Assembly (NCBI GenBank): GCA_021904315.1 | Contig: CM038912.1 | Location: 8,829,061 to 8,893,060, forward strand | Direction of reading: 5' to 3' | Length of the DNA stretch: 64,000 nt | DNA from: Sphagnum magellanicum | Taxonomy: Eukaryota > Streptophyta > Sphagnopsida > Sphagnales > Sphagnaceae | In this document: in pieces, positions 21,446 through 33,589 of the stretch | Numbering within the stretch: the stretch's first letter is position 1 | Layout: each line of letters opens with the position of its first letter | The notes under the pieces: model-generated | The model's input: the letters and a program-made list of their open reading frames with translations, nothing else | Databases searched by the model: none | What the model was told of the DNA's origin: nothing | Program-made: the position numbers and the translations under genes

Positions 21446-22772
21446 AGACTTGAAATTGCTACTAGGCATAGGCAAGTAAGCAACTATTAAATCACATACC
21501 TATTAGATATTAAATAGTGAAAATAATGAAAGCAACAAGCTCTAAATATAACCTACACAATTGTCTCAAGTTCCCAAATTTTTTGCATTAATGAGCAAGT
21601 AATTTTCTTAATTAGATTTTGATGTTGTGGAAAGTAATTTTTAGGAAAATTTTGTTGATGAACTTTGCTTTGCATGTATGTAATTTTCATCCATGGATAA
21701 AACTGGATTATGTATGAAATTTTGTTAACAGTTGAGAATACACAAATGCAATTGGTTGTATAGGTGAATTGAATTCTAAAAATGAAATTGACCATAGATG
21801 TAAAACTAACACATATGGATGAAGATGATGACACAAATGAATTCATGTTCATAAGATGTTACATGTATAGATTAAAATGAAAATATCAAATTAACAACAT
21901 TGATGATGAAAGGATCACAAGGATCAAATTTATCAAATGACAAAATTTTACAACATGGATGAGAATGACCATGAACCTCCATATTATTGATTTTCATCCA
22001 TGGATCTTATTTCATAGATGTCATTAATTTTTTGTTATATGCATGTTAATTTCATCCATGTAATTGTTGACATATGAATCCATTTTGTCAAGTTTCAACC
22101 ATGTGTTTCAATTTCATCAATGTCACCAATATTACCCATGTTTTCAATTTCATTTATGTTCACTTTCATGTAAAGGGTTGAAGGTCATGGCACATCACAA
22201 GATGCACATGTTTACACAACATTGTTACCAAATAATTTAATAGAGCATATTTGAAACTCATCGTTTTTTTAGTAGTACTAAAAAGCAATTATTTTGGTAC
22301 ATATTAACATAATTGAACCTATGTTGTTAGGTTGTTAAAATTCATGTCATTAATTGTGCTATTTCTTTGTTGTATAATAAGCCAAACCAAAACATGTGAA
22401 AAGAAAAATGATTAAAATAACAAAGGTGAATAAAAAAACCAAATCAAATGGTGAAGTCTATTAATAAAAATACTCCAATTATATGATGCAATTTGTTTTG
22501 GAAACCACCATTGAGTATAAGTGTAGGTTGTAGTTTAATATGTATCTAGTTATAATGTGTTACTTATGTTGCATTTTAGTGATAAACTTTAGTTATAACA
22601 ATTTGTGTATGTTGCTTGTTAATGAGATTAATGGCATTGTAAATGCAGGGTAGTCATATATGATTACAAGTGGATAAGCAACTAAAAATGGCATAGATGA
22701 GTCTAATTCAATTACAAATGGCATAAGCAACTAATATAGTCAATAAGGACCAGCCATAGAATGACATTTATA

Positions 22773-22850
22773 ATGTAGTGTCTAGTGCATTAATTAAGAA
22801 CTTGGTTTTTCATTGTTAGGTGAGGGGTTCAAATCCTTATACATGCAACC
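22773..22850 (+). repeat. tRNA-like module (SINE-type head), copy 1
   Basis: A pol III A-box-like TAGTGCATTAATTAAGAAC is followed by a B-box-like GGGGTTCAAATCCTT (about 22824-22838) and then 'atgcaacc'. The order and spacing match an inverted relative at 38821-38895, so this is a dispersed tRNA-derived unit and not an intact tRNA gene. It does not fold into a full cloverleaf by eye. Confidence 0.6.
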
Positions 22851-25289
22851 TATATACACACCTAGGGGGTTTGCCTAGACTATGGGGACTATTTGTTAAC
22901 CTAGGTAAGGTATGGTAGGGTAAGGTGGGTAGGTCATCTAAGTTTTTGTTTAAAACTACTAGGTAAGTAAGGAGATTGGTGAGTGGGTAAATAGGTAGGT
23001 CAACATTAGGTAGTTTAAGCTAGGTATGTAGAAGCCATGTGTCATGTTTATAGTCGTATGTTGATGATGTGAAGTCATATGTTTAATCATGGAATGATGT
23101 TTACAACTATGATCACATCTGCAATTAAATGATAAAAATGGCAAGTTCAAGTTAATTACACAGACATGTAATCACATGTAATTGCTAATGGCAGATATGA
23201 CTACAAATGTAATCATATATGTAAAATCCTAAAACCATGGTTTTGATGTAATGATTAAATTATGAAAAAATATTTTAGCATATTCATTGTTATATTACAA
23301 CTTTAAAGGAGGTTTAAATAATATGTAAAATATAATCAACACTTGGCATTCATTTTCATATTCATAATTTTTAATTACAATGATAGTAAATAGATTATGA
23401 TCATAAATACTAATAATCAAAATTATGAAATTAATTCATTTTCATCCCATACATTACATTGCACAATATTTTTCATGTGTAGGGTTGTTAAATCTTAAAA
23501 GGAAATAAATTTACCTTTTATAACTTTGGATTTCAAAACATAATGATTTCATACAACTCCATATATAAATAGCTCCATAATATGTTTACAATTTTTTTCT
23601 TTCTAGTTTTCTTAAATATCATCAATGCATTAACAAGAATCTCCAAGAATATTTAGCATTTATTGATGACACAATTTTAAATGTTTTCCAATTTATAGAA
23701 AAATGGTGAAATATTGCCCTAAAACAAAAAGTTGCATAACAAAAGTGATAAACAATTCTCAAAATTGAAAAACAAATCTCACATGATTGACAACTAGAAA
23801 AAGAGGAATTGATGACAATATATTATTTATTTATTTTTATATTCTACCATAGTGAAAACATTATATTAAAAAAACATCTTCTATCCAATCCTTAGACCTT
23901 AATATGAAATAACTTATATCATCAAATTTTATGGTGGTTCTTCCATGTAATACATTTTGATGAATTTAAATGCTTGTGGAAAATCAAATTATTCTATAAC
24001 ACAATTCACAATATTCAAGTGAACCAATTTCAAATAATAACATTTCTTAAATTCACCATTGGTTTTAAATCTTGCATCAACAATGAGTTGACAATTTTAT
24101 ATAAAGTTGGATGAACATTGATAGATGAAAATATGATTGGGTAGTACCACAAGGAACATCACACTACCATTTTACTAGACCCATTAAACTTTAAGAAAAT
24201 ATAAGAAACACATAAATAAAGGATTTCATTAAATTTTTTTGGTAAATACATTAACCAAGATGTGTAAAATTTGAAAACATAATGAAATAAGAAAATATTT
24301 AGAATTTTGATGTTTCTAATCATTTCCTAAACAAAAAGTTCTAGGAAAATAATGATGGCTATTTTCAAAAAACATTTGTTCATCAGGAATACTTTTGATA
24401 CATATTTTGGTGGATTTTTTAAATATATAAAAATTTCAATAGCACTTTGAATGGTATTCTATTTGATTTTTTATTAGTTAATTAATCAAGAAAATATAAT
24501 TTAGTTATGGATTTCCAATGTTTATGTTCATAATTCTTGAAGAGGTCACATAAATTAGGAATACAAATTTATAGGGATCCTTCATATTTTTATTCCAATG
24601 AAAACTTAAGGCCATATATTTTCGCACATAATGCATGAATGTGGAAAAAAAACTTTTATAGCATTAAAAGTTTAAAGAGAAGACCTAAGAATATTATTGG
24701 CCAATTTTAATTCATTAACCATTCCTTGAGGTGGTTTTTTGTGGTACCACCTAATCATACTTGCACCCTAAGATCATTCCATATATTTAATATTGTCATC
24801 CAAGTAATTATTAACATTCAAGATTACCATTAAAAAAATACAAAGATTGTAAAACATACATTTGACACAAGACTTGGGATGTACATAAACACAACATAAT
24901 GAAGGTGAGTTTATAACTAATATGTCTATGTACTTGACCATTATATGTTTCATTTATGATTTAACTGAAAGGAATATTTTGGTGATATAAATCTTCACAT
25001 TTAATTTAACATGTTGGTAGTCTAATCAAATAAACATTAAATAGATTCAATGAATTGAATGCAATTCAATCTTTGATTTTAAAAAAAGAAAAAGTTTGGA
25101 ATAACCCTTGGTGATGCCCAACAATAACATATTCATCAATTTCATTAAAAGCTATTGTGGTTCATTTGTTTAAAATTGATTGTTTGGATGAAAGGATTAT
25201 GTTTCAAGTTGGAGAACATTTTAATATTTGTTTACTTCACAATTAACATTGTTTTTTTGTAAATGATTTGGAGTCTTTAAAAGGTTTCA
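22851..25289. other. AT-rich spacer with a 'taggtaagg' tract at its start
   Basis: About 22860-23000 is rich in 'cctaggtaaggta/gtaggtaggtc' like the interior of the CACTA element near 39 kb. After that the sequence is very AT-rich and no gene or terminal repeat was seen. Confidence 0.4.
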
Positions 25290-26110
25290 TGATGACAACA
25301 TCTAGGAAGGTAGGACAATGGCTGAAGTTGTGGAAGTGGAAGCTTTTGAACGTGTGTAAAAAGCTTTGGAATTTTTGGAAAGTTGCACATTGAAAGGAGT
25401 TTAAGGAACATTTCACAATGAAAAAAATCCAAGGAAATGGATGCATGATGAAGTTGACGAAATGGGGGCTTCCTACCATGTGTAAATTGCCTTGGAGTTT
25501 TTGAGAAGTTACACCAAGAAAAAATCCAAGGAAATGGAACAATAATGGGTGTCAAATTTTTGCTTGTGTCTTAATCATCATTTATTATGATTCGACGAGA
25601 GGAAATCATCCTCCATTTAACTTTGAAGTTTGATGTTTTCAATACACATTGTTTGCTTATATCTTATTGCTTATGTCATAATTAATTGTGAAAAAGCATG
25701 TGAAAGTTGAGAAACCTAGCAAAATCTGAGGTAAAGTGCAAGGAGATGCTTCAAGTTATGGATCATCACGAATTGCATTAACAAACATTTTAGGTCAACA
25801 ATGTGTACACCTAATAATCAATGTCGATTTCGACTTTTCTCATTATCACTAATCTTTGTTGAAATAAACAACAAACACTACTGGATGAAGTTGGAGACAT
25901 GAGGGCTTCCTTTTGTGTGAAAAATGTTTTGGTGTTTTGGAAAGTTGCACATTTGATGAAAATCTAAAAGATGGGATAAGAGATGAAGTTGTTCCAATCT
26001 CCTTTGGAAAGTGCCACAATGGATGACTTGGAAAAGGATGATTTTGTGGAAGGTTGTGTTATTTCATTGAGGGAATTAGGACAATGGATGGCCATGGAGA
26101 AGTGGGAAAT
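25290..26110. repeat. Degenerate ~110-130 bp repeats
   Basis: Variants of a block containing 'gatgaagttg.gaaatg.gggcttcct', 'gtgtaaa..gctttgg', 'tttttggaaagttgcaca' and 'aatccaaggaaatgga' recur near 25310, 25440 and 25880. A weaker relative is seen near 49.1-49.3 kb. The overlapping open frames are by-products of the repeat. Confidence 0.6.
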
Positions 26111-26724
26111 GGATGAACATTAATGAACATTAAAGGTTAGTCAACTCCCTTAGGGCACTTGAACAATGGATGATTACGAGGAAATGAAACAATTGGTTAA
26201 ACTTGGAGAAATGGAACAAATTATAAATTCAAGGAAGAATAAAGTTAGTTGAGTTCCTTTGTGAAAGTGGGACAATGAATGAATAAGAGAAATTGAGCAT
26301 TGAATGAAAATGGAACTAAATAGGAAAGCCAAATTCCATTGTCCACATTCCCAAAGTTCAACATTTCCAAATCCACCCATTTTTCAACTTTTTCAATTCT
26401 CTTTGGTTAGTTCCATTTTCATCAATGTGTTGAACTTTCCCAAACTTCAAAAATATTTTTACATAAGTTAACATTCAAAAAAGATGATTTAGTCAAAAAA
26501 TGAATAAGTGGTAAATTTGTTCTCATGAGATTTGAATCATGGTATTTTAATGCATCAATATTGACTTCATGTCAAACTACACAATGGATATGATTAAAAA
26601 AAAACAACTCCTACTTTAAAAAAGTTAGTGAAACAAAGTCCAATCTAGGCAAGGAAAAAAAAAACACAATTCATGTGAAAAACAAGTATTTGCACCCAAC
26701 AGCATATTCACAATGTGTAACATA

Positions 26725-27140
26725 TACTAGTCTATCTATGAAGCAAGGTAGTCTGTTTTGTTTTGTTTGTCATGTTGATATTTCCCAAATCATGGCTCTT
26801 CATTTTGCACTCTTGGTATTTTCTGAATGTTCTCAATGAGTAGAGGTGCACTGAGTCAGTTTCATAATGTTTCAATCTATGGTGGAGAAGTCATTGAATA
26901 TTGAAAAAAAAATCATTTAAATCAAAACAAAAATTTATATAGAATTTTGGCATTCTTGGTATTGTTGAAAAGTCCTTGATGAGCAGGGTGTAATGAAGGC
27001 AATTTCAAATTTTTTAGACTTGAGGTGGAGGAGATATTGATTTTCAAGTAACTTTTTCAATGAATATTTAATTAAATTAAGAAAAGGTTTTGGAAGGAAA
27101 AATTAGTTGGGTAACCAATTCACACTTGGGCCAACGGCAC
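26725..27140 (+). repeat. Dispersed repeat family A, copy 2 (unoccupied)
   Basis: A continuous copy starts 'ctatctatgaagcaaggtag' and runs through 'ctcaatgagtagaggtgcac' to 'ggttttggaaggaaaaatta' and 'cacttgggccaac'. At 26845-26848 it has GGTG once, exactly where the retrotransposon copy has GGTG on both sides. It is therefore a paralogous empty site. Confidence 0.85.
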
Positions 27141-27450
27141 ATGCTACATCACCTATTGTTGGAAAGCCTTTAGTGAATATGATTGAATATGATTCTATGA
27201 AGGTGATTTGAAAAAAATTTAAACCCAAAAATTTGAATTTTGAATTTTGAATTTCGAGATATTGAATTTTGAGTAATTTTTATCATTTAAGATTCAATTA
27301 AATTTTTAAAAATGGTTTTGGAAGGAAAAATTAGTTAGGTATCTGGTTCACACTTGGGCCAATTATACTGAAAATTCCTCAAGTGGTTTATGGCTACAAA
27401 GAAACTCAATGAGTAAGGGTGTTGGGCAACCAGTTCACAGGCTACACTAG
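27141..27450 (+). repeat. Dispersed repeat family A, partial second unit
   Basis: The right half of the repeat occurs again in tandem: 'ttgttggaaagccttta', 'gagatattgaattttgag', 'ggttttggaaggaaaaatta' and 'cacttgggccaat'. The left half is missing. Confidence 0.75.
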
Positions 27451-29206
27451 TGATCCTTGAAAAGACTTGGATTTGGTTATGCCCAATGGAATTTAGCATG
27501 AGAAGAACTACCTCTCCTGATGGCAGAAAATATGGCCTGTCTCCAACATTCCAAAGTGGGAGGAATGCAATAAGTATAACATTGCAATGAGTCCATTCAT
27601 CACATCTTCAAGCAGAATCTCTGCTAGTCTGAACATGCGGGTGCAGAGATTAATACAAACTCACAGACCTGAGATTTAGAGACATGAACCATGGTGATTT
27701 CAAATTCAAGAAATGGATGCCAGAATCAACAAGAAAGTTGGATTCTTTTGATCTCCTGGGTGCACTTCTCCTGTCACAAATTAAGACACTGTTACCTGAC
27801 CTGATACTCATGGGCTTCTGGGTTAACATCTTCCTTGAAATTCTGTTAAACCTTACTCCAAATTTCAACCCATGTAGAGCTTTTCAATCAGATCAATAGC
27901 TTAAGACATGATACAAAAGGTCGTGCTAGAGCTCAAGACAGTTCAATGCCCAGTGCAATTTCAGTTCTATTTCAATGATGTTTAGAGATCTAACTTCTGC
28001 CATCTTCCACACCAATTGCACAGGATTCCTGCAAATATCTAGATTACCCGTTTGAGGCAACAAATCCTACAGGATTAGGAACTCAATTAATGGTGATGAG
28101 TCTCTGGACCTTGTGTTTGCTTTGTTGATTGATCAATCCATAATCACTGTTGCAGACATTCTATCAACTAAAAACTCAGCAAACTTTTCAGCATTCCTGG
28201 ACAAATTCTTCCAAATGCGTATATATAAGCATCTTGATGATGAAATACCAAATCTCTCTACAAGCAAGGATGATGCACCCAATAAAAAATTCTTCCTTCT
28301 GACCTGCATCTCTTGCCTTATTAAGCTGCATGCCCACACATCCACTTTCTGTTGCAGACCTTCTGCATCCAAATTGCTGCGTCCAACAAACAACCAAAAA
28401 GGTGTCTTTGAGTAAGCCATTGCAAATCTTTGCTTGTGCTTGGTCTGCATCAAAATTTCTCAAACTGCTGTCTAACACAAACAGTAGACATTCACAAACT
28501 GTGTTCCAGGAGCTCTATTTTGTTTCCACAGAGCTAAGTTTCTTCACTCTCTTCACATCACACGATTTCCCAATTCAGACTACAGTTGTTATGTACGTTT
28601 TCCAGTCTCTTCCTTTACCACACTGTTCTCCATGATGCATTTTGGCAACAATTGGCAGGCTTGCTATCATCATGATTAGAGCATTCTTTATGTTCCATAT
28701 CTGGTTTTCAAAACCAGGTCCGGACTCCACTTCCTTCTTGACAAAAGGCAGAGCACTCTGCACAATTGTGAAACTATGTGTGATCCATGGTTTCTTCAAA
28801 AACTCAATCGCCTTCAATTTGCTCAAGAGTTTCGCACAAGAAGAATCCTGGAATCCTTCTTGAAATTCAAAGATGGCAGCAACCCACCTACTTGTTTGTT
28901 GTGATCATCAATCACATTCTTGTCATGAAGATCAATGTTGTACATGCTGATGATGTAGAATCCACATGCATGCTTTTTGGTACAGGAGTGGGATTACATC
29001 TTCTTTTGCTGCAGCAGAAACAACCAAAACCATCTTCAGAATGCAAAAACAAGGTTGAAATTGGACTTCATCTCTCTGGTGTACCACGCATGCTTATCAG
29101 GCAAACAAACTGCATTTTTATCCACTATCCTTTGTGTTCTTGATGCAATCCATCATCTCTTGGTCTAGCAGCAGTGGATTACTCCTTCCTTTTGCTGCAG
29201 AAGAGA
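27451..29206. other. GC-richer region of unclear coding content
   Basis: Composition here is closer to the adjacent gene than to the AT-rich spacer. Several medium open frames overlap on both strands, for example minus-strand frames at 28575-28826, 28188-28478 and 28133-28453. The last two share a locus with a possible frameshift. A 'CIILACREIW' segment is faintly like the end of plant LINE reverse transcriptases, but this is not enough for a call. It could also be an upstream exon/intron region or a non-coding transcript of the gene that follows. Confidence 0.3.
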
Positions 29207-29230
29207 AGTGAAGAAGAAGAACCAGAAAAA

Positions 29231-29254
29231 AGAAGAAGAAGAAGAAGAAGAAGG
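29231..29254 (+). repeat. (GAA)n microsatellite in putative 5' UTR
   Basis: A run of AGAAGAAGAAG lies just upstream of the gene model, in the style of GA-rich plant 5' leaders. Confidence 0.8.
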
Positions 29255-29422
29255 GAGTGATGGATGTAGTGAGGCTCAGGCAGTTAGTTAGGCATCCGGG
29301 GGAGTGCAGAAAAATGCGGAAGTTGGAAGAACGTCCCTGTCTTCTGGTACTAAGCAGGCCACCGCAGCCACGCCACTTGCTGATCCGCTGCTCCTGCGTC
29401 TCTCAAAGATCCAAACAAGACA

Positions 29423-29524
29423 ATGGAGCTTCCTTCCTTGGTTGAGATCCAAGGAGCATCTCTTGACAATGGGCCAAAAGCGGAACAACAACAACAACCG
29501 TGCGGACAAGCATCAGAAGCTTGA
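29423..29524 (+). promoter_or_regulatory. Upstream ORF overlapping the predicted start
   Basis: An ATG in a different frame encodes 33 residues starting MELPSLVEIQGASLDNG and ending with TGA at 29522. It spans the predicted main ATG at 29469. If it lies on the same transcript it would reduce initiation there, or it may indicate that the real start of the gene is elsewhere. Confidence 0.35.
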
Positions 29525-31751
29525 GACCATTCCTTGGTACCTTTGCCGGAAACTCGACATGTTGGGTCGTCGTCGTGGACATCTCGTTACTGCTGTTCAC
29601 CAGAGTGATTCTTCAGCTGGTGCTGCTGGTGGGCAGGGGAAGAACTTCTTCTTGTATGCCAATGCCCAAGCTCGCAGAAGGGGCAGAGTCTTGCGACAGG
29701 ATAGGCATGACAACAAGGGTTTGCTCTCTGTGGTTGCTCCTCTTCAAACCCTAGACACTCAAGATGGTCATCTCTTCTCTCCCAGCCTCAAAGCTTGGCT
29801 CCATCCCCCTGCTGCTCAGAGCACCATCTTTCAAGGTAAACAAACACAACTGGCTGCATGAGATATGGTCTTCAACGTGTCTAAGTGCTTGTGTTGCTCT
29901 TCTCCTCAATGTTTGATACTTCATGTACTTCTTAGGGCTGCTGCTGCACAATCCATGAACATCGTGCTAGCAACTGTTGTTTCAACATCAAGATGTCATG
30001 CTTGTGTTGCTCTTCTTCTCCATATGTGATTGCAGATTCTTTGACATACCTCAGAGGGCTTCTGCACAGCCTCATAGATTTCAATGAGGAAACTCTCTTC
30101 TGGTTTATGTTTCGAACCTTCAGGTGTGTGCATTTTTTGCTCGTGATCAACAATTATGTGTAAAACCCACAGTCTTGAACTGGATTTGTCCAATCTTTGC
30201 TTACAGTTGTGCCTCTTCTCTTCTTCTGTCTTTATCTGCCAGAGGTGGCGGCACCAAGGACTCCAAAGGCTGAAGACCAAAGCTGGTCATCAGAAGTGGG
30301 CTCCAACATCAACAGCTTAGGGTTTCCCCCAGAGACCAAGTACAATGACAACAAGAAGTCCAGGCAGCAGGAATCATCATCATCACATGGTTCAGATGCT
30401 CAGAGTGGACAAAAGGTGACTTGGCTACCAAGGCCACTTCGGGCACCTAGTTGCTCTCCTCACCCACCACATGAGCTAGTCATGCAAGTGAGTTGTTCTT
30501 TCTTTCTTTCCACAAGTCTAGGTTTTCTGTGTGAAAGGAATTTTTTCATGCTGTAAAAGTCAGTTTCCCTGTGCAAAAAAAAAAAAAAAATCTTGCAGAT
30601 GGGAACTAACATCCTTCTCCCATATAGATTGCTGAAAGACACATGAGCAGCAGCAGATCCAATTGAAAGTCTATGTCACTGACAATAATCCTAGCATTTT
30701 TTTTTGTAGTCACATCTGAGAATAAATTCACCTGCCCTGAGTCATTGCTTTGCAGGTAAGAATGTATGCCAGTCAAGTTGTGGACATGAGAAGACAAGTT
30801 GATTGTGTCAAACTTAGTCTGCAACAAGAGCAAGAAAAGCAAAGAATTGTGGAAAAGAAAACACAGGAGTTGAGGGAGATGCTGTCACGTGAGCTGGTAG
30901 AATCACAGAGGTATGTCAAGTTAGCTGCCAATCTCCATCTCTCTTGAATACATTTAGAAAAAGTTTGTATCCATGGTGTTTACACCATTTTTGCCAACGC
31001 ACTGTTATGAGCATCACGATGGTGCTGCTTATAGGAGGTGGGAGAATTTTATTTAGTATCACTTCTCTGACTTCTAGTAATTTTTTGCACAACAGAAACC
31101 ATGTGGAACTGTGGGCAAAGCTGGAATTAGAACAGCAAGAGCGTGCCAAGTTTGGGGCATGCCTGTCCCTGTTGAGTGAGACTGTTGCACAGGGCTATTC
31201 ACAAGATCATTTCAAGAAGGACCGAGTCTCAGAGGGAGGTGGAAGGGGGGCAATTAGTAGCCTGCTCAACCCAACCGAATTGCAGCTTGTAAACCAGCTG
31301 CGTGAGGCAAAAAACTTACGCAGCCTAGCTGAAGCTCGGATTGAATCCTTGAAAACTCAGGTGAGGCTTCATCCCTATAAAAGGCACCATTAGGTCTCCC
31401 CAGTCTCTTAATTGCTGACATCTGTGTAACATACACATGGTTGGTGTGCATGAGCATGACGTATTCATCTGTGGAGAATCATGTCTACTTTTACACGAAG
31501 AAAACTGATTTGGAAACTGATGATAGTATAATTCTTGGGTGGTGATGCTGAAAATGGTGCAGGTGCAAAAACTGGAAATTATGTGTGACTCTGTCGACAC
31601 ATTTCAAAAGGTTTGTTACAGCCAAGAATCAGTGTGGAGATATGGGTTGTTCACACTTGTTCAAGCTGCATTTGTATGCTTTGGTGTGGCTGTTGTTGTT
31701 TTTGGCAGAGGTCCAGCTTTAATAATGGGTTACAATCTCCTTCCATCTTGA
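29469..31751 (+). CDS. Five-exon gene: coiled-coil protein with C-terminal membrane segment
   Basis: The exon model is 29469-29835, 30243-30487, 30756-30910, 31096-31360 and 31563-31751. All introns are GT...AG, and reading phases match across all four junctions, giving 406 residues. Exon 1 is basic (MGQKRNNNNNRADKHQ, QARRRGRVLRQDRH). Exon 2 is Ser/Pro-rich (APRTPKAEDQSWSSE, QESSSSHGSD). Exons 3-4 are charged and helical with coiled-coil character (RRQVDCVKLSLQQEQEKQRI, ELWAKLELEQQERAKFG, LVNQLREAKNLRSLAEARIE). Exon 5 has a hydrophobic stretch near residues 372-392 (FTLVQAAFVCFGVAVVVFG) 14 residues before the end, so it may be tail-anchored. I do not recognise the family. The frame is open upstream of the chosen ATG to about 29290, so the N-terminus may be longer. 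Exon 5 could instead end at a GTTTGT donor at 31611. Confidence 0.72.
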
Positions 31752-33218
31752 ATTCTCTTCTCACCAAACAATGGTAAGGACTATTGGAGCTTGTGCCCAC
31801 AAAACCATTTACAAGATCCAAACCATTTCTTTCTTCTTGTTACTGTGTGAGAAGAGTATTGCCATTGGTGCCTTTTTTTTTACTTTTCCTGGGGTACTGA
31901 AATATGGTGATGTAAATCAGGTGGTTGCAAATCCACAGACCTGATCATTTGTATCTCAACTTGACAAGGTCTGAACCAAATGGTGTATGAAACACTGGCC
32001 TATCAACTTCATAACAAACGGAACTGAAAGCAAGAAATTGACATGAGGGGATGAGATCCACATCTCTATTAGATTTTTCTTACTCTCTCTCAGGTCACAA
32101 TGTTTACTTGGGGAGGTTTGATTCTATCCAAAAAAAATAGTGGATCATATAATGGCTTTGGATTGATGGCAGGTTCAAATAAATTCATGAGAGATAATGG
32201 AATTGGGTATATTGGAGGTATATGATTTATTATTGTATCCCAAATCAGAGGGACAGTTGAGAAAAAAAAAAGGTGTATCTGAGTTTGTGTTAAGTACCTC
32301 TGTTAAGTACCTTGTGTAAGCTTAACCCTTTTTTCTTTTCCTTTGCTAGTCAAGGCTAATGTATTATGCGTAGTGTAAGGCCAAAGGTCGAGGGCATTAC
32401 AAAAAGAAGGGGCTGTGTGAGGCAGTAGCTGAGTGCAGACTTGCTTCTGGTAATGCCCTCAACCTCAGGCTACCCCACTTAAAAGACCTGCCCAAAATCT
32501 GTGAGAAAAAGGAAGATACCTCCAAAATGCGGAAGAGTCTCCATACAAGAATCCCTCACATGTGGAGGTCTTCCTACATTTTATATGTTCAAACACACAC
32601 TTTCATCTTATTCAAATGACAAAATCCAATGACCCTAACACTTCATAAACATATAGGATATAATGATAGTCTATCATTCCTCAACAATGTTCACAACTTA
32701 TCCATGGCCACTAAAGAAGATAGTAGATGGAGGCTTTTAAATCTAGGGTACATATCTAACATCAAAGACAACATGTTGTGAACTTTTCTTTCTTCAATTT
32801 TTCTTTTGAAAAAAAATAAAAAATTCCAAAAACATCACAAACTTCCTTTTTGATGTTGGCAAATGAAAACAACTCAAGAATAATCCCACAATCATCATCA
32901 ATCAAATTGACTTGGGTTGGTGGATTTGTAACTTCTTCCCTTAATTTTTAAACACATATTAATGGTATATTGCAATGCATCAAAAAGCAACCAATCGTTA
33001 TTAGACTAGTTCAAAACATAAGCACTCACAATAAAATAAAAATAAAAACACAATTTTAGAAATGTGCCATGTAAAAAGAAGTGGCACTTTCTCATTAATT
33101 TTAATAGTAATTTGTTTGTTGTAATAAAGGATAATAACATCCTTGAATTACAAAACCTCTTGGAACATACATCACAAACTTACCAATTTCATTAGTTCGT
33201 TTGAAATTCACATGAAAT
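31752..33218. other. 3' flank of the gene and AT-rich spacer
   Basis: The first few hundred bases are compositionally like a 3' UTR, but no single convincing poly-A signal stands out. No further gene was recognised. Confidence 0.4.
32387..32468. repeat. Inverted repeat around 'gagggcattac'
   Basis: AGGTCGAGGGCATTAC is followed about 50 bases later by GTAATGCCCTCAACCT (15 of 16 pair). The segment between reads 'aagaaggggctgtgtgaggc'. A related sequence ('agggcattaccaaaacaagg', 'ggcatgtgaggtgagag') lies near 63938-63985, so this is a dispersed unit. Confidence 0.75.
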
Positions 33219-33402
33219 ATATTATTTTATGGGTTTGTATTTTTTGCGCATGGATGTTGTTGGTCTAAAACATGTATGATGCATGTATAAATAGGATGAA
33301 ATATTTTCAAATGATTGAAAATATTTCATCCTACTTATATATGCATCATGTGTTTTAGACGAATGATGTTGAGTGCAAAAAATAGAAACCCATGTGAAAT
33401 AA
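33219..33402. repeat. Long foldback hairpin, ~90-bp arms
   Basis: The arms 33219-33310 and 33315-33402 are near-complete reverse complements around a 4-base loop (ATGA). The innermost 20 or so base pairs (AGGATGAAATATTTTCAA and its complement) are perfect, and the outer part has scattered mismatches. It resembles a foldback MITE or a hairpin small-RNA precursor. Confidence 0.9.
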
Positions 33403-33589
33403 TGATTTTCCCATGATTTTCCTCCAATTTTCATTATTAGATCATGGGATGGAAAGTTTGTGATGTAGTAATGATTTTGCTAGAAAACTTGCAAAAACAT
33501 TTAATCATGTTATGTTAATATATGCAACCAGCAAGATTTAATAAAACAAAAGGAAAACAAAGTTGTAAAAAATAATTAAAAATTCATTT

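Larger units (their letters stand above)
20661..22772. other. AT-rich spacer with one hairpin and a short duplication
   Basis: No gene was recognised. Repeats of 'catggat/catgtat' (21.6-22.2 kb) give a low-complexity character. The hairpin and the 60-bp duplication are listed separately. Confidence 0.4.

Noticed and set aside
22773..22850. Genuine tRNA gene
   Set aside because: A- and B-box-like blocks are present, but an acceptor stem and anticodon arm cannot be paired, so it is treated as a tRNA-derived repeat.
25243..25555. Overlapping ~95-residue minus-strand frames
   Set aside because: They overlap in two frames over degenerate tandem repeats and lack any domain.
28133..28478. Possible LINE reverse transcriptase C-terminus on the minus strand
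   Set aside because: The CIILACREIW similarity is too short, and no RT or endonuclease motif is found in the surrounding 2 kb.
29257..29445. 62-residue ORF from the first ATG (MDVVRLRQLV...) as the gene's start
   Set aside because: It ends in TGA before the exon 1 donor and is out of phase with exons 2-5. The other frame joins all exons in phase.
30594..30650. Additional small exon between exons 2 and 3
   Set aside because: An acceptor-like TTGCAG precedes ATGGGAACTAAC, but including it introduces an in-frame stop and no donor follows.
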